From positions 1-36,929 of the forward strand of contig JAHDGK010000046.1 in NCBI GenBank assembly GCA_020627685.1: a DNA stretch of 36,929 nucleotides. Direction: 5' to 3'. The DNA comes from Granulosicoccus sp. (GTDB taxonomy: Bacteria; Pseudomonadota; Gammaproteobacteria; Granulosicoccales; Granulosicoccaceae). Each line of letters starts with the position of its first letter. The first letter of the stretch is position 1. Shown one piece after another: positions 1-9,044 of the stretch. Below the pieces are notes generated by a model that saw only the letters and a program-made list of their open reading frames with translations, had not been told where the DNA came from and searched no databases. Both the position numbers and the translations under genes were made by a program.

Positions 1-739
1 TGGTAGTGGTCTCTTGGTTGTTGCGATTAAGTGTGGTAACTCAATCTTATCAACCTGAGGCCACCGCCTCAAAATGTGCGAAACTTATCGTACGCTACCC
101 ATTTGAAATGCATACATATTCAGCATATCGTTTTCGAAGTATGGTTGAATCTTTCTTTAAGATTTCTGCGTAGTCATTTCAGATTGTATAAGTTGCTGCT
201 CTACATTGTTACTTTACGACGATTTCTGTCAAATTTGCTGAAACCAGTTGAGGGGCGTCGTCCATAACTCGTTCTGCGGACTAGGCTCGCCAGGCCACAA
301 TTCTGTCAAGAATCCTAAATGCACACGCTTAGAGTGACCAGAATTAGTCTCTATGACAAGCGCCACACTACGGCAATTGCCAGCCACGCTGCGGGATCTG
401 AGCAGCCCACCGCAGGGCCAAATTATCGATCCTAAATTTTCATGACCAACAAGTCTTCACTGTTGCTGCATAGGTGAAACGTATGAATTGACTGCTCGCT
501 GATCGCCTTTCCCGTTACGATGCTTATTATGATTTTATAAGCAGTAGAGTCGGTGAATTGAGCATATTGAAAGCCATGCATATTTCGGCATGAATATTTA
601 TAACGAGTCGTCTTGAAAAATTAAACAAAAATTGTCGAACTTTTGATGAATAGAGTTCACACACATACTGTGAAGATAAGCATTCACCGATTTTTAAATC
701 CAACGCAAAATAAGATCACCGAAAAAGGAAAATTTGATT
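1..739. other. Left gene-less stretch before the harpin gene
   Basis: No convincing gene is seen on either strand. A frame open from the left edge (base 3) ends at TAG 171-173 and could be the last 56 codons of an upstream gene, but it has no recognisable motif. Another short frame over 76-267 has no ribosome binding site. The stretch carries one recognisable element, a degenerate hrp box at 636-663 just upstream of the harpin-like gene. Confidence 0.4.
636..663 (+). promoter_or_regulatory. Degenerate hrp box (HrpL-type promoter) for the harpin-like gene
   Basis: CGAACT at 636-641, a 15-nt spacer and TCACACA at 657-663. The HrpL consensus is GGAACC-N15/16-CCACNNA, so four of six -35 bases and four of five -12 bases match. 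The spacer length equals that of the full-consensus box at 9385, and the same GAAC/CAC core recurs at 2143. It lies about 76 nt before the ATG at 740. The match is by eye and no transcript start is known. Confidence 0.6.
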
Positions 740-1516
740 ATGCAAATTAGTAGCCCGCCGCGCACAACGCCTAACCCGATAACACAGGGTCAACTCTCTT
801 CTCATAACCCCAATGTCCAAGCTAATCAAGGTGGAGGTGCTGATCAAGCTATTTCAATATCCGGTAGCGAATCAGCAAGTTTAGGGAATGTATTCAAGTC
901 TATCGGGGATGCCCTCCAACAAAGATCTGAGTCCGCCAATTCAGATACAGTCAATAGTCAACAAGCAGTAATGGAGAAAATTCTTTCGATGTTGAAAGGA
1001 ATTGTCTCCATGTTAAATGGAGGTGAGAAAAAGGTCGCTGAAGGTGGTCCTCAAAGCCCTAGTGAACCCGCAAAATTTGGTAATGATTCTGTTGAGGGAG
1101 TTGGTGGGCCATCTCAATCTAGTGATGGTCCTGCTCGTAATAGTGGTGGATCTCCTCAATCCGCCAGTGGCAGCCAGCCGAGCAGAATGGATGATCTAAA
1201 AGAAACGCTTGCAAAAATATTTGGTGGAGGTCAGAAGGGAGAAGAGATGGCTAACATGTTTGAACAGTTGATGAAAATGCTCGGTATAGACAAGGTGGAT
1301 TCAGCAGAAGACATTGCCCCTTCCGGCGGAGCTTCGTCCTCTAAGCCTTCCGCGGTTTCTGAGGTGGTAGATCAAACTAATCCCAGCGTTGCCGGTCAGT
1401 CCAAGGACGGTGTAAGCAATGGCAACGTTTCAATGCCGCAGCAGATACTAGCTGCTCTGGGGGCGGTTATAACGGCGATAAGCGGTGCGCTGAATGTCAA
1501 AAGCAATAGAGCTTAA
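740..1516 (+). CDS. Harpin-like T3SS-secreted protein
   Basis: This 258-residue protein is very rich in Gly, Ser, Pro and Gln and has no Cys or Trp. That composition is typical of harpins (HrpZ, HrpN, HrpW, PopA), which are exported by Hrp systems to the apoplast or host membrane and help effector translocation. Short amphipathic Met/Leu-rich helices (around residues 80-92 and 170-185, for example MEKILSMLKGI) alternate with Gly/Ser-rich linkers, and there is a hydrophobic Ala/Ile-rich C-terminal segment. A TTG at 734 extends the frame by two codons, but ATG 740 sits about 10 nt after AAGGA and is preferred. It is the first gene downstream of a hrp box. Family assignment rests on composition and position, not on a conserved catalytic motif, so a pilin-like or other secreted accessory role remains possible. 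Confidence 0.6.
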   Translation: MQISSPPRTTPNPITQGQLSSHNPNVQANQGGGADQAISISGSESASLGNVFKSIGDALQQRSESANSDTVNSQQAVMEKILSMLKGIVSMLNGGEKKVAEGGPQSPSEPAKFGNDSVEGVGGPSQSSDGPARNSGGSPQSASGSQPSRMDDLKETLAKIFGGGQKGEEMANMFEQLMKMLGIDKVDSAEDIAPSGGASSSKPSAVSEVVDQTNPSVAGQSKDGVSNGNVSMPQQILAALGAVITAISGALNVKSNRA

Positions 1517-2037
1517 AATTCAGAACGGTAAAAAATATATAAGTACAGGCTTAGCTTGTGGCCATGCTTGATTATTCGTGTTGGCAGCATACTAGGGAGA
1601 ATGGGGGGGTTACCGATTTTGGTAAATGTGCGATTTTTATTAAAATCTAAAAGGTAATCCTCACGAATCACGGTGCCAAGGAAGCAGTACGAGTAAAGGT
1701 AGTGCGCAACCTCGTCTTTATAGCTCAGCTTTACTGCGAACTTGCTCAACACAAGGTTAGAACCCCGTGCCCTCCATCCATCAATTTGTTGGTTGCTGGC
1801 CGTCCGCAAAGGTGATGTTATAGTCGTAACCTTCTGCTGTTGACGTGCAAATCACTAGTTATTCATTCAATCGCTAAAAGGCGGTGCACAAGTAGTTGGT
1901 TTGTGCGCGACGAGGTGCTTACAAACCTGGTTTAAATATCTGTTTCATCAAAACTGACATTCTAGAATCGAATTGACATGACTGAGAAGATTAGCTGCAC
2001 AACCATGAGACTTTCAAGCAGGTTAAAGTATTCTATA

Positions 2038-2055
2038 TGACGCTCTTCGGCGTCA
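2038..2055. repeat. Perfect 6-bp stem hairpin
   Basis: TGACGC (2038-2043) pairs with GCGTCA (2050-2055) around a six-base loop TCTTCG. It is followed by A-rich rather than T-rich sequence on the + strand, so it is not a classical intrinsic terminator. It lies about 90 nt before the next hrp box. Function unknown. Confidence 0.35.
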
Positions 2056-2142
2056 AAAGAGTAGGCCGGGTATATTCGTTGTCTCCCAACATTGTCTCTA
2101 TAAGGGGAGGTTCGAGTTAGTTTGGATAATTAAAAATAATTC

Positions 2143-2170
2143 TGAACTAAATTTGTGGCATTTTCACTTA
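2143..2170 (+). promoter_or_regulatory. Degenerate hrp box (HrpL-type promoter)
   Basis: TGAACT at 2143-2148, a 15-nt spacer and TCACTTA at 2164-2170. This is the same pattern (nGAACT-N15-TCACnnA) as the box before the harpin gene and has the same spacing as the full-consensus box at 9385. It lies about 82 nt before the ATG at 2253 and would be the promoter for the 275-aa gene and probably for the following hrpF-like/hrcC/hrpT/hrpJ genes. Confidence 0.6.
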
Positions 2171-2252
2171 ACCGGACATGCAGATGCTGAGTATAAGGCA
2201 ACACATGCTCACAGTAATATATACATAGAAGAAAAGCAGAATTAAGATAGCA

Positions 2253-3080
2253 ATGCATCCAACAAAATACAAATCCAACAATAGTCTGAGAATCTCCTCT
2301 CAGCCTATGGTTAAGAGCAATACTAGCTTTTCTGCAAGTACAAAATCGGGTACCCCAGCCGAAGTCTCTCGAGAAAACGTAAGTCAAGACAAGGTGAATA
2401 CAGGTTCACTAAAAGAGATAAGCAATAACAAAGAGGATGCATTTAGGTCGGCCAGCTCCATTGCAAATCGGATTGCCCCCAGTAAAATTAGTCCAGTGGG
2501 AGCTTTGTCAGCTGCGTTATTGGAAACGGTTAATGGAATTGGAAAGAAGTTCCGCTTGTCGGCGAAATCATCGCTCGATATGGTTTTGGTTGCATCGACC
2601 ATAGGCGTGAGAAGAATTAATAATATCCAATCTCATCGACATCTTGAAACGTATGGGAAAAAGCTTGCTTCGGGGTCAATATTACCAATTGCCGCTAAAT
2701 CAAAAAGAATCATTGCTTCATCTGAAAATTTAGTGGCTGAAAACGCAGTAAAGCTTGAAAGCGTAGCGAGAAAAGTACGAAGTGCAAAGTTGACTCATAC
2801 GTTGAGCTTTGCAGTTACTAATTCTGCAGGTGAGATTTCGGATATTGTTACTCGGTTGCATCAAAAAGCCATAAAAACTGCCACTCAAATAAGCAGCCAA
2901 TTCACTGATATCTTGGCGGGCTCGTTACATAAAACATTTAGTGATTCATCAGCTGGGCTGATGACACGGATTGCGAATACTGTAACTGAGGCAGGAACCA
3001 TGCTAGAGAATATTGGTAGAAATATGCATAGAGATGGCACAACCAATATTTCACATAGTACAAGAAATAATACCTCATAG
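2253..3080 (+). CDS. Unrecognised Ser-rich protein, probably T3SS-secreted
   Basis: This 275-residue protein is basic, rich in Ser, Thr, Ala and Lys, and lacks Cys and Trp. The N-terminal 60 residues are polar and Ser/Asn-rich, as expected for a type III export signal. The middle and C-terminal parts (from about residue 70) look helical and amphipathic, with no signal peptide or clear transmembrane span. It follows a hrp box and precedes the hrpF-like and hrcC genes, a position that suggests a secreted substrate such as an effector, helper or pilus-related protein. The ribosome binding site before ATG 2253 is weak. No family was recognised. Confidence 0.55.
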   Translation: MHPTKYKSNNSLRISSQPMVKSNTSFSASTKSGTPAEVSRENVSQDKVNTGSLKEISNNKEDAFRSASSIANRIAPSKISPVGALSAALLETVNGIGKKFRLSAKSSLDMVLVASTIGVRRINNIQSHRHLETYGKKLASGSILPIAAKSKRIIASSENLVAENAVKLESVARKVRSAKLTHTLSFAVTNSAGEISDIVTRLHQKAIKTATQISSQFTDILAGSLHKTFSDSSAGLMTRIANTVTEAGTMLENIGRNMHRDGTTNISHSTRNNTS

Positions 3081-3225
3081 TGAACACTTAGCCCTAATGA
3101 AATTGGCGACATCATATTTTTATATTGCAGTTAGGCGTGGGTGAAGTAGTGCGACTGACTCCATAAGTGTGAGATTGAGATCAATTAAACCACGATAAGG
3201 GAATATTCTGAATGGGAATATCACA

Positions 3226-3447
3226 ATGACTACTAACTTTCAAAAGTATCTAGATAATAACTATCGAGAAAAGAGTGACAACTGGAAGAAGGAGCTTAGT
3301 AAGCTCGATTTGACTGGTGATTTCAATGTGGCGGATGCAGAAGATTTCTTCAAAACTGTTACAGAAAAAAGTGTAGCCAACTGGGCAGTCTCTCTAGAGA
3401 TAAAAACTCGTCATGCAGCGTTGAAGAAGATTATTGATAGTGTTTGA
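3226..3447 (+). CDS. Small HrpF/SctF-type T3SS protein
   Basis: The 73-residue protein has an N-terminal polar helix, a turn near residues 27-38 and a C-terminal helix with a central Trp (ANWAVSLEIKTRHAALKKI). The size, two-helix layout and C-terminal spacing resemble T3SS needle subunits (YscF/PrgI, SctF), which have a similar W/Y-x-x-N/I pattern followed by a KxI/DxI ending. Its place directly before hrcC is that of hrpF in P. syringae and Erwinia, a small (about 70 aa) protein of the hrpC operon. I cannot decide between these two. ATG 3226 follows GGGAATAT. Its end overlaps the hrcC start, so the two are translationally coupled. Confidence 0.5.
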   Translation: MTTNFQKYLDNNYREKSDNWKKELSKLDLTGDFNVADAEDFFKTVTEKSVANWAVSLEIKTRHAALKKIIDSV

Positions 3448-5470
3448 GCAGCGGACCATAACAGGGGCGATCAACAATGACAAAACCCACACCCGATGGA
3501 GAGTTGCTATTGGTCTCGCTCTATTTATTTCCAGCCATACCGCTATAGGAAACTCTCTGATACCTGATATATGGAAGAACAGCGAGTTCGCTGTGCAATG
3601 TACTACTGGCAAAATGGTAGATGTTCTTTTAGATTTTTCAGCGACATTCTCTGTGGATCTCTACAATAATGTTGTTTTAGAGAGTGAGTGCACTGGTTGG
3701 TTGAAGTATGAGAATGCTGTAAGTTTCTTGGATTCATTAGCTTACTCGCACCAATTAGACTGGTACTATTTTAACAGTGGTTTGTATATTAGTGAGAAGC
3801 GTAAGAACGAGGTGGTCAGGTTAAAGGTTGATGTTGACTACTATCAAGCGTTGAAGGACATTGGGCTAATCAATAAAAAGTTTGGCTGGGGTTATTTAGA
3901 GAATGAAGGCGTAGCAATAGTTTCTGGCCCGGTTACATACATAGAAAAAATAAGAGAATATACGGGGCAACTAAAAAAGAAGTCGGCAGTTAGTCCTACG
4001 ATGCCGAAGCAAAAGCAGGGAGCTTCGGAAGTCCCGTTGGCTAACGTGTATGTTCTACCCGTATTACACGCATCTGTCATAGATCGGGTGGTCGAGATCC
4101 GTAACAAAGAAGTAGTGATTCCAGGCATTGTGACAATTTTACGTAGCGTCATTAATGAATCCGACAGTCTCACCGCAAAGACTCAAACAGGAAAAAGAGG
4201 TGTGGGCGAGCTCCTCGAAATTAGCAAAAAAGTTAAAGAAACATCATCAATAAGTGCAGATGTCAGAACAAATTCTATAGTTATTAGCTCTGCAAACAGG
4301 CCTAGAGAGTATTATGAATCTATTGTTTCAGAGTTAGATAAAGAGCAAAAACTGATAGAAATTGATGTCATGATTGTAGATATCAACCGAGAGAGACTAT
4401 ATGAAATTGGGGTGAAATACGGATCCCAAACGTTCAGAGGTGGAAGCAGCGGTTTTATTGATAATCTAGGAGGTGGAGTAGGAAACGTAGCCGCTAACAT
4501 TAACATTGGCAACTTTGCCAGGTTCTACGCAGAGTTGAAATTATTGGAAGGGCATGGTGATGCGAATATTATCACCAACACCTCCATTTTGACGATGGAG
4601 AATCGGCCAGCTGTATTTGACTTAAGTAAAACATTTTTTATTGAGTCCATTGGAGAAAGTGTGGTGAGTGTCGAGCCGATTACGACGGGAACTCTTTTGA
4701 ACATAACACCACAGTCTTTAGGCAATGGAGAGTTGGGGAAAGTCAAATTACTAATTGATATAGAAGACGGTAAGATTCTACACGACACAGTTGGAACCCT
4801 TCCAATAGTTGACCGTTCGTATATTAATACCAAAGCAATGATCAACGTTAACAGTTCGTTGATCATTGGTGGGCATCACCTGAAGTCTGAAGAAAAGAGC
4901 CGCTCATCCGTGCCGTTTCTTGGAAGCTTACCTATCGTAAATAATTTATTTAAATCAAGATCGCAGAGACGTCAGGATCATGAACGTATTTTTATAATTA
5001 CCCCAAGACTCTCAGGAAATTACGTAAACACGGAGGATCCTCTCCAGAAAATCACAATGCTACCTAATCTACAGGTTTTTGATCTGGAGGATGAGATGAA
5101 GAGACGTTTACGTGATTCGAGTGAATGGTATGTTCAAAAGAGTATGGAAATATTCAAACTTGTTTTAGAAAATACGAATATCAATACTGTGGCGACGAGT
5201 AAGTATCTACTGTTAAAACCCCCATTAAGTTGTTCACAAAGTGGAATTTCGTTCAACTTTTTAAATCAGATTGTTTACAAGGATAGCGGTGTTTCAGTTT
5301 ATTCAGTAGAGCTAACTAATAATACAACTCGCACTGTTGCAGTGCCGGAAAACTCATGTAGCGGCTCTGGCTTAATAGCCACTGCTCATACTGGTAAACG
5401 ATCTCTTGGTGCCGGGTCAAAGTCACATATGCTGATCGCAGTAGATTCTACCAAGGCCAAACAAAAATAG
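3440..5470 (+). CDS. hrcC: HrcC (SctC), T3SS outer-membrane secretin
   Basis: This is a 676-residue secretin that forms the outer-membrane ring through which T3SS substrates leave. A short N-terminal hydrophobic segment (VAIGLALF) gives a Sec signal. N0 and N1 domains follow (to about residue 180), then an N3 domain ending in the DVRTNSIVI repeat. The C-terminal secretin core has IITNTSILTMENRPA, LIIGG and the VPFLGSLPIVNNLF signature near residue 490. About 130 residues follow the core, where pilotin-binding regions usually lie. GTG 3440 overlaps the preceding gene and follows AAGAAGA; an in-frame TTG at 3434 is the alternative. The gene is followed by an HrpT-like lipoprotein, as in Hrp1 systems, but hrpG is missing between hrpF and hrcC. 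Confidence 0.93.
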   Translation: MFEQRTITGAINNDKTHTRWRVAIGLALFISSHTAIGNSLIPDIWKNSEFAVQCTTGKMVDVLLDFSATFSVDLYNNVVLESECTGWLKYENAVSFLDSLAYSHQLDWYYFNSGLYISEKRKNEVVRLKVDVDYYQALKDIGLINKKFGWGYLENEGVAIVSGPVTYIEKIREYTGQLKKKSAVSPTMPKQKQGASEVPLANVYVLPVLHASVIDRVVEIRNKEVVIPGIVTILRSVINESDSLTAKTQTGKRGVGELLEISKKVKETSSISADVRTNSIVISSANRPREYYESIVSELDKEQKLIEIDVMIVDINRERLYEIGVKYGSQTFRGGSSGFIDNLGGGVGNVAANINIGNFARFYAELKLLEGHGDANIITNTSILTMENRPAVFDLSKTFFIESIGESVVSVEPITTGTLLNITPQSLGNGELGKVKLLIDIEDGKILHDTVGTLPIVDRSYINTKAMINVNSSLIIGGHHLKSEEKSRSSVPFLGSLPIVNNLFKSRSQRRQDHERIFIITPRLSGNYVNTEDPLQKITMLPNLQVFDLEDEMKRRLRDSSEWYVQKSMEIFKLVLENTNINTVATSKYLLLKPPLSCSQSGISFNFLNQIVYKDSGVSVYSVELTNNTTRTVAVPENSCSGSGLIATAHTGKRSLGAGSKSHMLIAVDSTKAKQK

Positions 5471-5481
5471 AAGGAACGAAC

Positions 5482-5727
5482 ATGTTCAAATGCAAATTAT
5501 TAGCGTTTTTACTACTACCATCTCTTGTTTCGTGCGTTTCAAATAATGCGGCGAGCCGCACACTAAAATCTGTAAATGGTGACGGTGAAATCGTTGCAGA
5601 AAGCTCTGCAGAACCCAAGTACGTATATATATGGGTTTCTAATGCTTATTCTGGTCATATGAATGAGCATGAAAAACACCAGCTACTTATCATTAATGAA
5701 AAAAATGAAAAGCAGCGTTCGAAATGA
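5482..5727 (+). CDS. hrpT: HrpT-like small lipoprotein, candidate secretin pilotin
   Basis: The 81-residue protein has a lipoprotein signal peptide with lipobox LVSC, giving a lipidated Cys at residue 18. A short polar mature part includes the motif YVYIWVSNAY. HrpT, a small outer-membrane lipoprotein encoded just after hrcC in Hrp1 systems, is thought to help the secretin assemble; the identification here rests on position, size and lipobox, because these lipoproteins are poorly conserved. ATG 5482 has a good ribosome binding site (AAGGAA). The stop overlaps the next start (ATGA). The hrpV regulator gene that usually follows hrpT is absent. Confidence 0.7.
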   Translation: MFKCKLLAFLLLPSLVSCVSNNAASRTLKSVNGDGEIVAESSAEPKYVYIWVSNAYSGHMNEHEKHQLLIINEKNEKQRSK

Positions 5728-6848
5728 GTATCAACTCTATTGGTTCGAAGCAGCTTCCCAACAACACTCGGCAACAAGTTGCTCAAATCGAACCAGAGAA
5801 TAAGAGAACAATTCCAATTGGAAGCCAAATGAGTAGTAGTGCTGAGGAGCTCGCGATTGCGAATAGCACCAACCGAAAGGTTGGAAGCAAAGGGAAAAAA
5901 CCCGGCAGCCTGGATACTAGTCCCAAAAATAAGAGAATCAAAGCATTGCAAGCTATTCAATCGACAAACGGAATCAATCTCGATGCCAAGATTCTCAGTC
6001 AATTGCGTGCAAAAATTTTAGATGTCGTGTCAAGCGGAGGCGATTTGTCAGAAGAAATATACACTTCAGATAGCTATGATTCAGTGCTAATGTTTGGCTC
6101 TTTGACTGACCTTATTAGTGATTCAGAAATCTCGAAGTCTGACAGAAATTATCTTCAGGAAATGAGAGACGCTTTGATAAGTAAGAACAGTGAGACAATT
6201 CAATCGTGGGTTAATACAAGTAAAACTGTTGCTGACAATGTTTCGGACAATTCATTGTCTGTTGGTTTGCAACGGTTGCTTTCAGTCTCCAGTGAAAAAG
6301 CCAATTCGTTGATGACGATACTGAACGAATTAGTTAATTTGGGTGGTGCAGAGAATTCAAATGAGCTTTACGACACTTACTATAAAGCACTAGTTAAAGA
6401 TTTTGAAAGTCCCGTGCCTTCCACAGATGTGAGCTACCTATTCGATACGTTGTCTAGGATGTCCACGCTACAATCGATTGGTAGTATGCTCCAACAGTCT
6501 GAAGCTCACCTAGATAGTCTTAAGGTGCGATATGAACTATCAGGTAAAACGAGTCAGGACTACCTACAGTCGATTCTAGGACTGGGGAGCAATTTATCTG
6601 TTGAAAATGTAGAAATAAGCTCTGCTAGGTTTTTGGGGTTTGGTGAATCCGAGAAGTATGCATATATTGATTCGGCTGTGGCTATGTTTCGTGTCTTGCC
6701 AGCAAGGATATGGACTAACGATGACGAAAGAATCGATTCAATAGCCCAATTGCAAAATATACGATCTCAATTCGTCAATCCCCCTCCCTATGAAGAAAGT
6801 GTTGCGAAAATGAAGTTAACGGACATTATAAATCGTACTGTTCAATAG
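5724..6848 (+). CDS. hrpJ: HrpJ (SctW), T3SS gatekeeper
   Basis: The 374-residue protein has a polar Ser/Asn-rich N-terminus (to about residue 75) that would carry an export or chaperone signal. All-helical domains follow, of the YopN/TyeA/InvE/HrpJ type, including a central helical bundle around residues 85-200 and a C-terminal TyeA-like part. Gatekeepers of this family sit at the inner-membrane export gate and order the release of translocators and effectors. The start codon overlaps the lipoprotein stop. Its place directly before hrcV matches P. syringae hrpJ, but a 123-bp gap, with no second hrp box that I can see, separates the two here. Confidence 0.8.
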   Translation: MSINSIGSKQLPNNTRQQVAQIEPENKRTIPIGSQMSSSAEELAIANSTNRKVGSKGKKPGSLDTSPKNKRIKALQAIQSTNGINLDAKILSQLRAKILDVVSSGGDLSEEIYTSDSYDSVLMFGSLTDLISDSEISKSDRNYLQEMRDALISKNSETIQSWVNTSKTVADNVSDNSLSVGLQRLLSVSSEKANSLMTILNELVNLGGAENSNELYDTYYKALVKDFESPVPSTDVSYLFDTLSRMSTLQSIGSMLQQSEAHLDSLKVRYELSGKTSQDYLQSILGLGSNLSVENVEISSARFLGFGESEKYAYIDSAVAMFRVLPARIWTNDDERIDSIAQLQNIRSQFVNPPPYEESVAKMKLTDIINRTVQ

Positions 6849-6971
6849 GATTTAAGCAAAATATATCACTTTGCACATTTAAGGCATGTAGTTCTGCTTT
6901 GATTTTTCAGATTCCACTATATTTTTATTATTAAAACGACTGTTCAATACAACTATAAAGATTTGAATTAG

Positions 6972-9044
6972 ATGGTGGAGATTTTACGAGCTATTAGTTT
7001 ACTGATAGCAAAAAGAACGGATGCAATTCTTGCCATGGCTGTCGTAGGCATCGTTTTTATGATGATCCTACCGTTGCCAACCTGGGTTGTAGATATTCTA
7101 CTCGCTATTAACATTAGCGTATCTTCATTGATGATTGTGTTAGCTCTTTACATGCCGGGACCATTAGCATTTTCTACGTTTCCGGCATTTTTACTTATCA
7201 CTACTTTGTTTAGGCTAGGTCTGTCCATTACTACTACGCGACTTATCCTGCTTCAAGGAGACGCTGGTGAAATAGTCGAGGCGTTCGGAAACTTTGTAGT
7301 GGGTGGCAATCTGGTTGTCGGTATCGTCATATTTTTAATCCTGCTAATTGTAAATTTTTTGGTTATAACCAAAGGCTCTGAACGCGTAGCCGAGGTGTCG
7401 GCACGCTTTACGCTAGATGCAATGCCCGGCAAGCAGATGTCCATCGACAGCGACCTTAGAGGTGGTTTGATTGACGGCGTAACTGCCCAAAATAAGCGCA
7501 AATCTTTAGCGAAAGAAAGCCAGCTTTTCGGAGCAATGGATGGCGCGATGAAATTTGTAAAAGGTGATGCGATTGCTGGAATCATAATTGTACTAGTAAA
7601 TATTATAGGCGGTTACTCCATAGGTACATTGCAGCAAGGATTGCCAGGCAATGAAGCGTTACAGCTGTACGCAATTCTTACCATCGGTGATGGGCTGGTG
7701 GCCCAAATACCCACTTTGCTAATCGCATTGAGCGCTGGGATGATAATCACGCGTGTGAAAGATGATGTGCTTGATAAGACCAACGTCGGACAAGAAATGG
7801 CGGAACAATTAACAAGCGAGCCTAAGGCCTGGGTCATCGCCTCCGTTGTTCTTCTGATATTCGCAGTGATACCCGGAATGCCCACCAGGGCCTTTATTTT
7901 TATCGCAATAATATTTCTCTCCGTCGGGTTTATAAAGATATTTATACGGAAATCTGATTCCAGAAAGCAGACCACATTAGAAAATGAAGACAAAATATCA
8001 AACGGTACCAGTGACGTGGCCACATTCGAAGTCTACGAACCTTTGACCATGGTTGTTAACACAGAATTTTATGGAACTAAATATTTTGAGGAATTAACGA
8101 GATGCTTGCGGAAGCAGCGTAATAATTTAGTTGCAAACTATGGTTTCATACTGCCAGCCATAACGTTTGAAGTTCGGTCTGATGTGCCAGTCGACAATTT
8201 TCAATTCAGATTGTACGAAGTCATTGGGGTTAATTGCACGGTGGCGGAGAATAGTGTTGCCGTAGCTGCGAAAGAACAGAGTAAAATCGAACGCTTGGGG
8301 ATCGAGTACGCAGCTGGAGGCACAGAAAGAGAAGAGTCTGATTTGCTCTGGATCGACAGTAGGTATGAGAATATGCTGAACGAAAATGAAGTGGTGTTTG
8401 AGAGTAGCATGAACATCATCGGTAACAAGGTTAAGCTCTTATTAAGAAAAGAGGGGTACCAGTTTGTTGGTGTCGATGAGGCTAAAAAAATCATAGATTG
8501 GATTGGTATGAAAAGTCCAGAATTAACGAAAGAAATCGAGCGAATACTACCGATCGCCAAGCTCAGTGAAATATTTCGAAGCTTGGTTAAGGAGTCGGTT
8601 TCGTTAAGATCCTTGAAAAAAATTGTGGAGCTTATAGTTAAGCATGGTGAGTCAGAACGCGATATCCCTATGCTCACAGAGCTGGTACGTATTGGGCTAA
8701 GGGATCAGATATGCACGCAGATAACTATGGGACACGATCTTTCCGTTTGCTTGCTTGATGGAGCTTTCGAAAATTCTCTTAGAGAATCGCTTCGTAAAAC
8801 TGCGACAGGCGGGTTTCTAGAGATTTCTGATGAAGATAGGCGATCACTAGTGGATCGAGTCATAGACACATGCAAGGAGAATCTTTCAAATAAGTCACCA
8901 ATTGCACTTGTTGTTTCTCAAGACATTAGGCCTTATATCAGAGCTCTTTTAGCTGAGGACGTGTTTGAACTCCCTGTTCTGTCATATACGGAATTGTCAC
9001 CGCGAATAAACGTAGTGCCGATAGCTCGATTAGCCAACGTTTAG
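6972..9044 (+). CDS. hrcV: HrcV (SctV), T3SS inner-membrane export gate, FlhA family
   Basis: This 690-residue protein has about seven or eight N-terminal membrane spans (residues 15-330) and a large cytosolic C-terminal domain that forms the nonameric substrate-docking ring. The FHIPEP family signature is seen in the loop after the fourth span: ARFTLDAMPGKQMSIDSDLR, followed by GLIDG and ESQLFGAMDGAMKFVKGDAI. The length is normal for the family. ATG 6972 lacks a strong ribosome binding site. The gene lies between hrpJ and hrpQ, the P. syringae order, but almost 400 bp of non-coding DNA follows it. Confidence 0.97.
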   Translation: MVEILRAISLLIAKRTDAILAMAVVGIVFMMILPLPTWVVDILLAINISVSSLMIVLALYMPGPLAFSTFPAFLLITTLFRLGLSITTTRLILLQGDAGEIVEAFGNFVVGGNLVVGIVIFLILLIVNFLVITKGSERVAEVSARFTLDAMPGKQMSIDSDLRGGLIDGVTAQNKRKSLAKESQLFGAMDGAMKFVKGDAIAGIIIVLVNIIGGYSIGTLQQGLPGNEALQLYAILTIGDGLVAQIPTLLIALSAGMIITRVKDDVLDKTNVGQEMAEQLTSEPKAWVIASVVLLIFAVIPGMPTRAFIFIAIIFLSVGFIKIFIRKSDSRKQTTLENEDKISNGTSDVATFEVYEPLTMVVNTEFYGTKYFEELTRCLRKQRNNLVANYGFILPAITFEVRSDVPVDNFQFRLYEVIGVNCTVAENSVAVAAKEQSKIERLGIEYAAGGTEREESDLLWIDSRYENMLNENEVVFESSMNIIGNKVKLLLRKEGYQFVGVDEAKKIIDWIGMKSPELTKEIERILPIAKLSEIFRSLVKESVSLRSLKKIVELIVKHGESERDIPMLTELVRIGLRDQICTQITMGHDLSVCLLDGAFENSLRESLRKTATGGFLEISDEDRRSLVDRVIDTCKENLSNKSPIALVVSQDIRPYIRALLAEDVFELPVLSYTELSPRINVVPIARLANV

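Larger units (their letters stand above)
1517..2252. other. Gene-less stretch between the two secreted-protein genes
   Basis: No supported gene. A minus-strand frame of 98 codons (1513-1809) starts with TTG, has no ribosome binding site and no known motif. The stretch contains a run of seven G near 1603-1609, a small hairpin TTACC/GGTAA (1610-1614 and 1621-1625), a hairpin at 2038-2055 and the hrp box at 2143-2170. For a tightly organised secretion locus this is a long spacer and may be remnant sequence. Confidence 0.5.

Noticed and set aside
76-267. Short open frame at the left end
   Set aside because: No ribosome binding site or recognisable motif, and its hydrophobic, Leu-rich composition looks like chance translation of AT-rich sequence.
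1754-1780. Sequence resembling the 3' end of a tRNA (GGTT...AACC...CCTCCATCCA)
   Set aside because: No matching acceptor stem, D-arm or anticodon arm upstream, and the T-loop is not the usual GGTTCRA form.
1513-1809. Minus-strand open frame of 98 codons
   Set aside because: TTG start, no ribosome binding site, no motif, and it sits in a gene-less stretch of otherwise + strand genes.
3477-3545. ATG 3477 as the hrcC start
   Set aside because: It is out of frame with the secretin and ends at a TAG after about 22 codons. In-frame GTG 3440 or TTG 3434 is needed.
6849-6971. hrp box before hrcV
   Set aside because: A CCAC is present near 6915 but no GAAC-like -35 element lies at the right distance, and the NNA position does not match.
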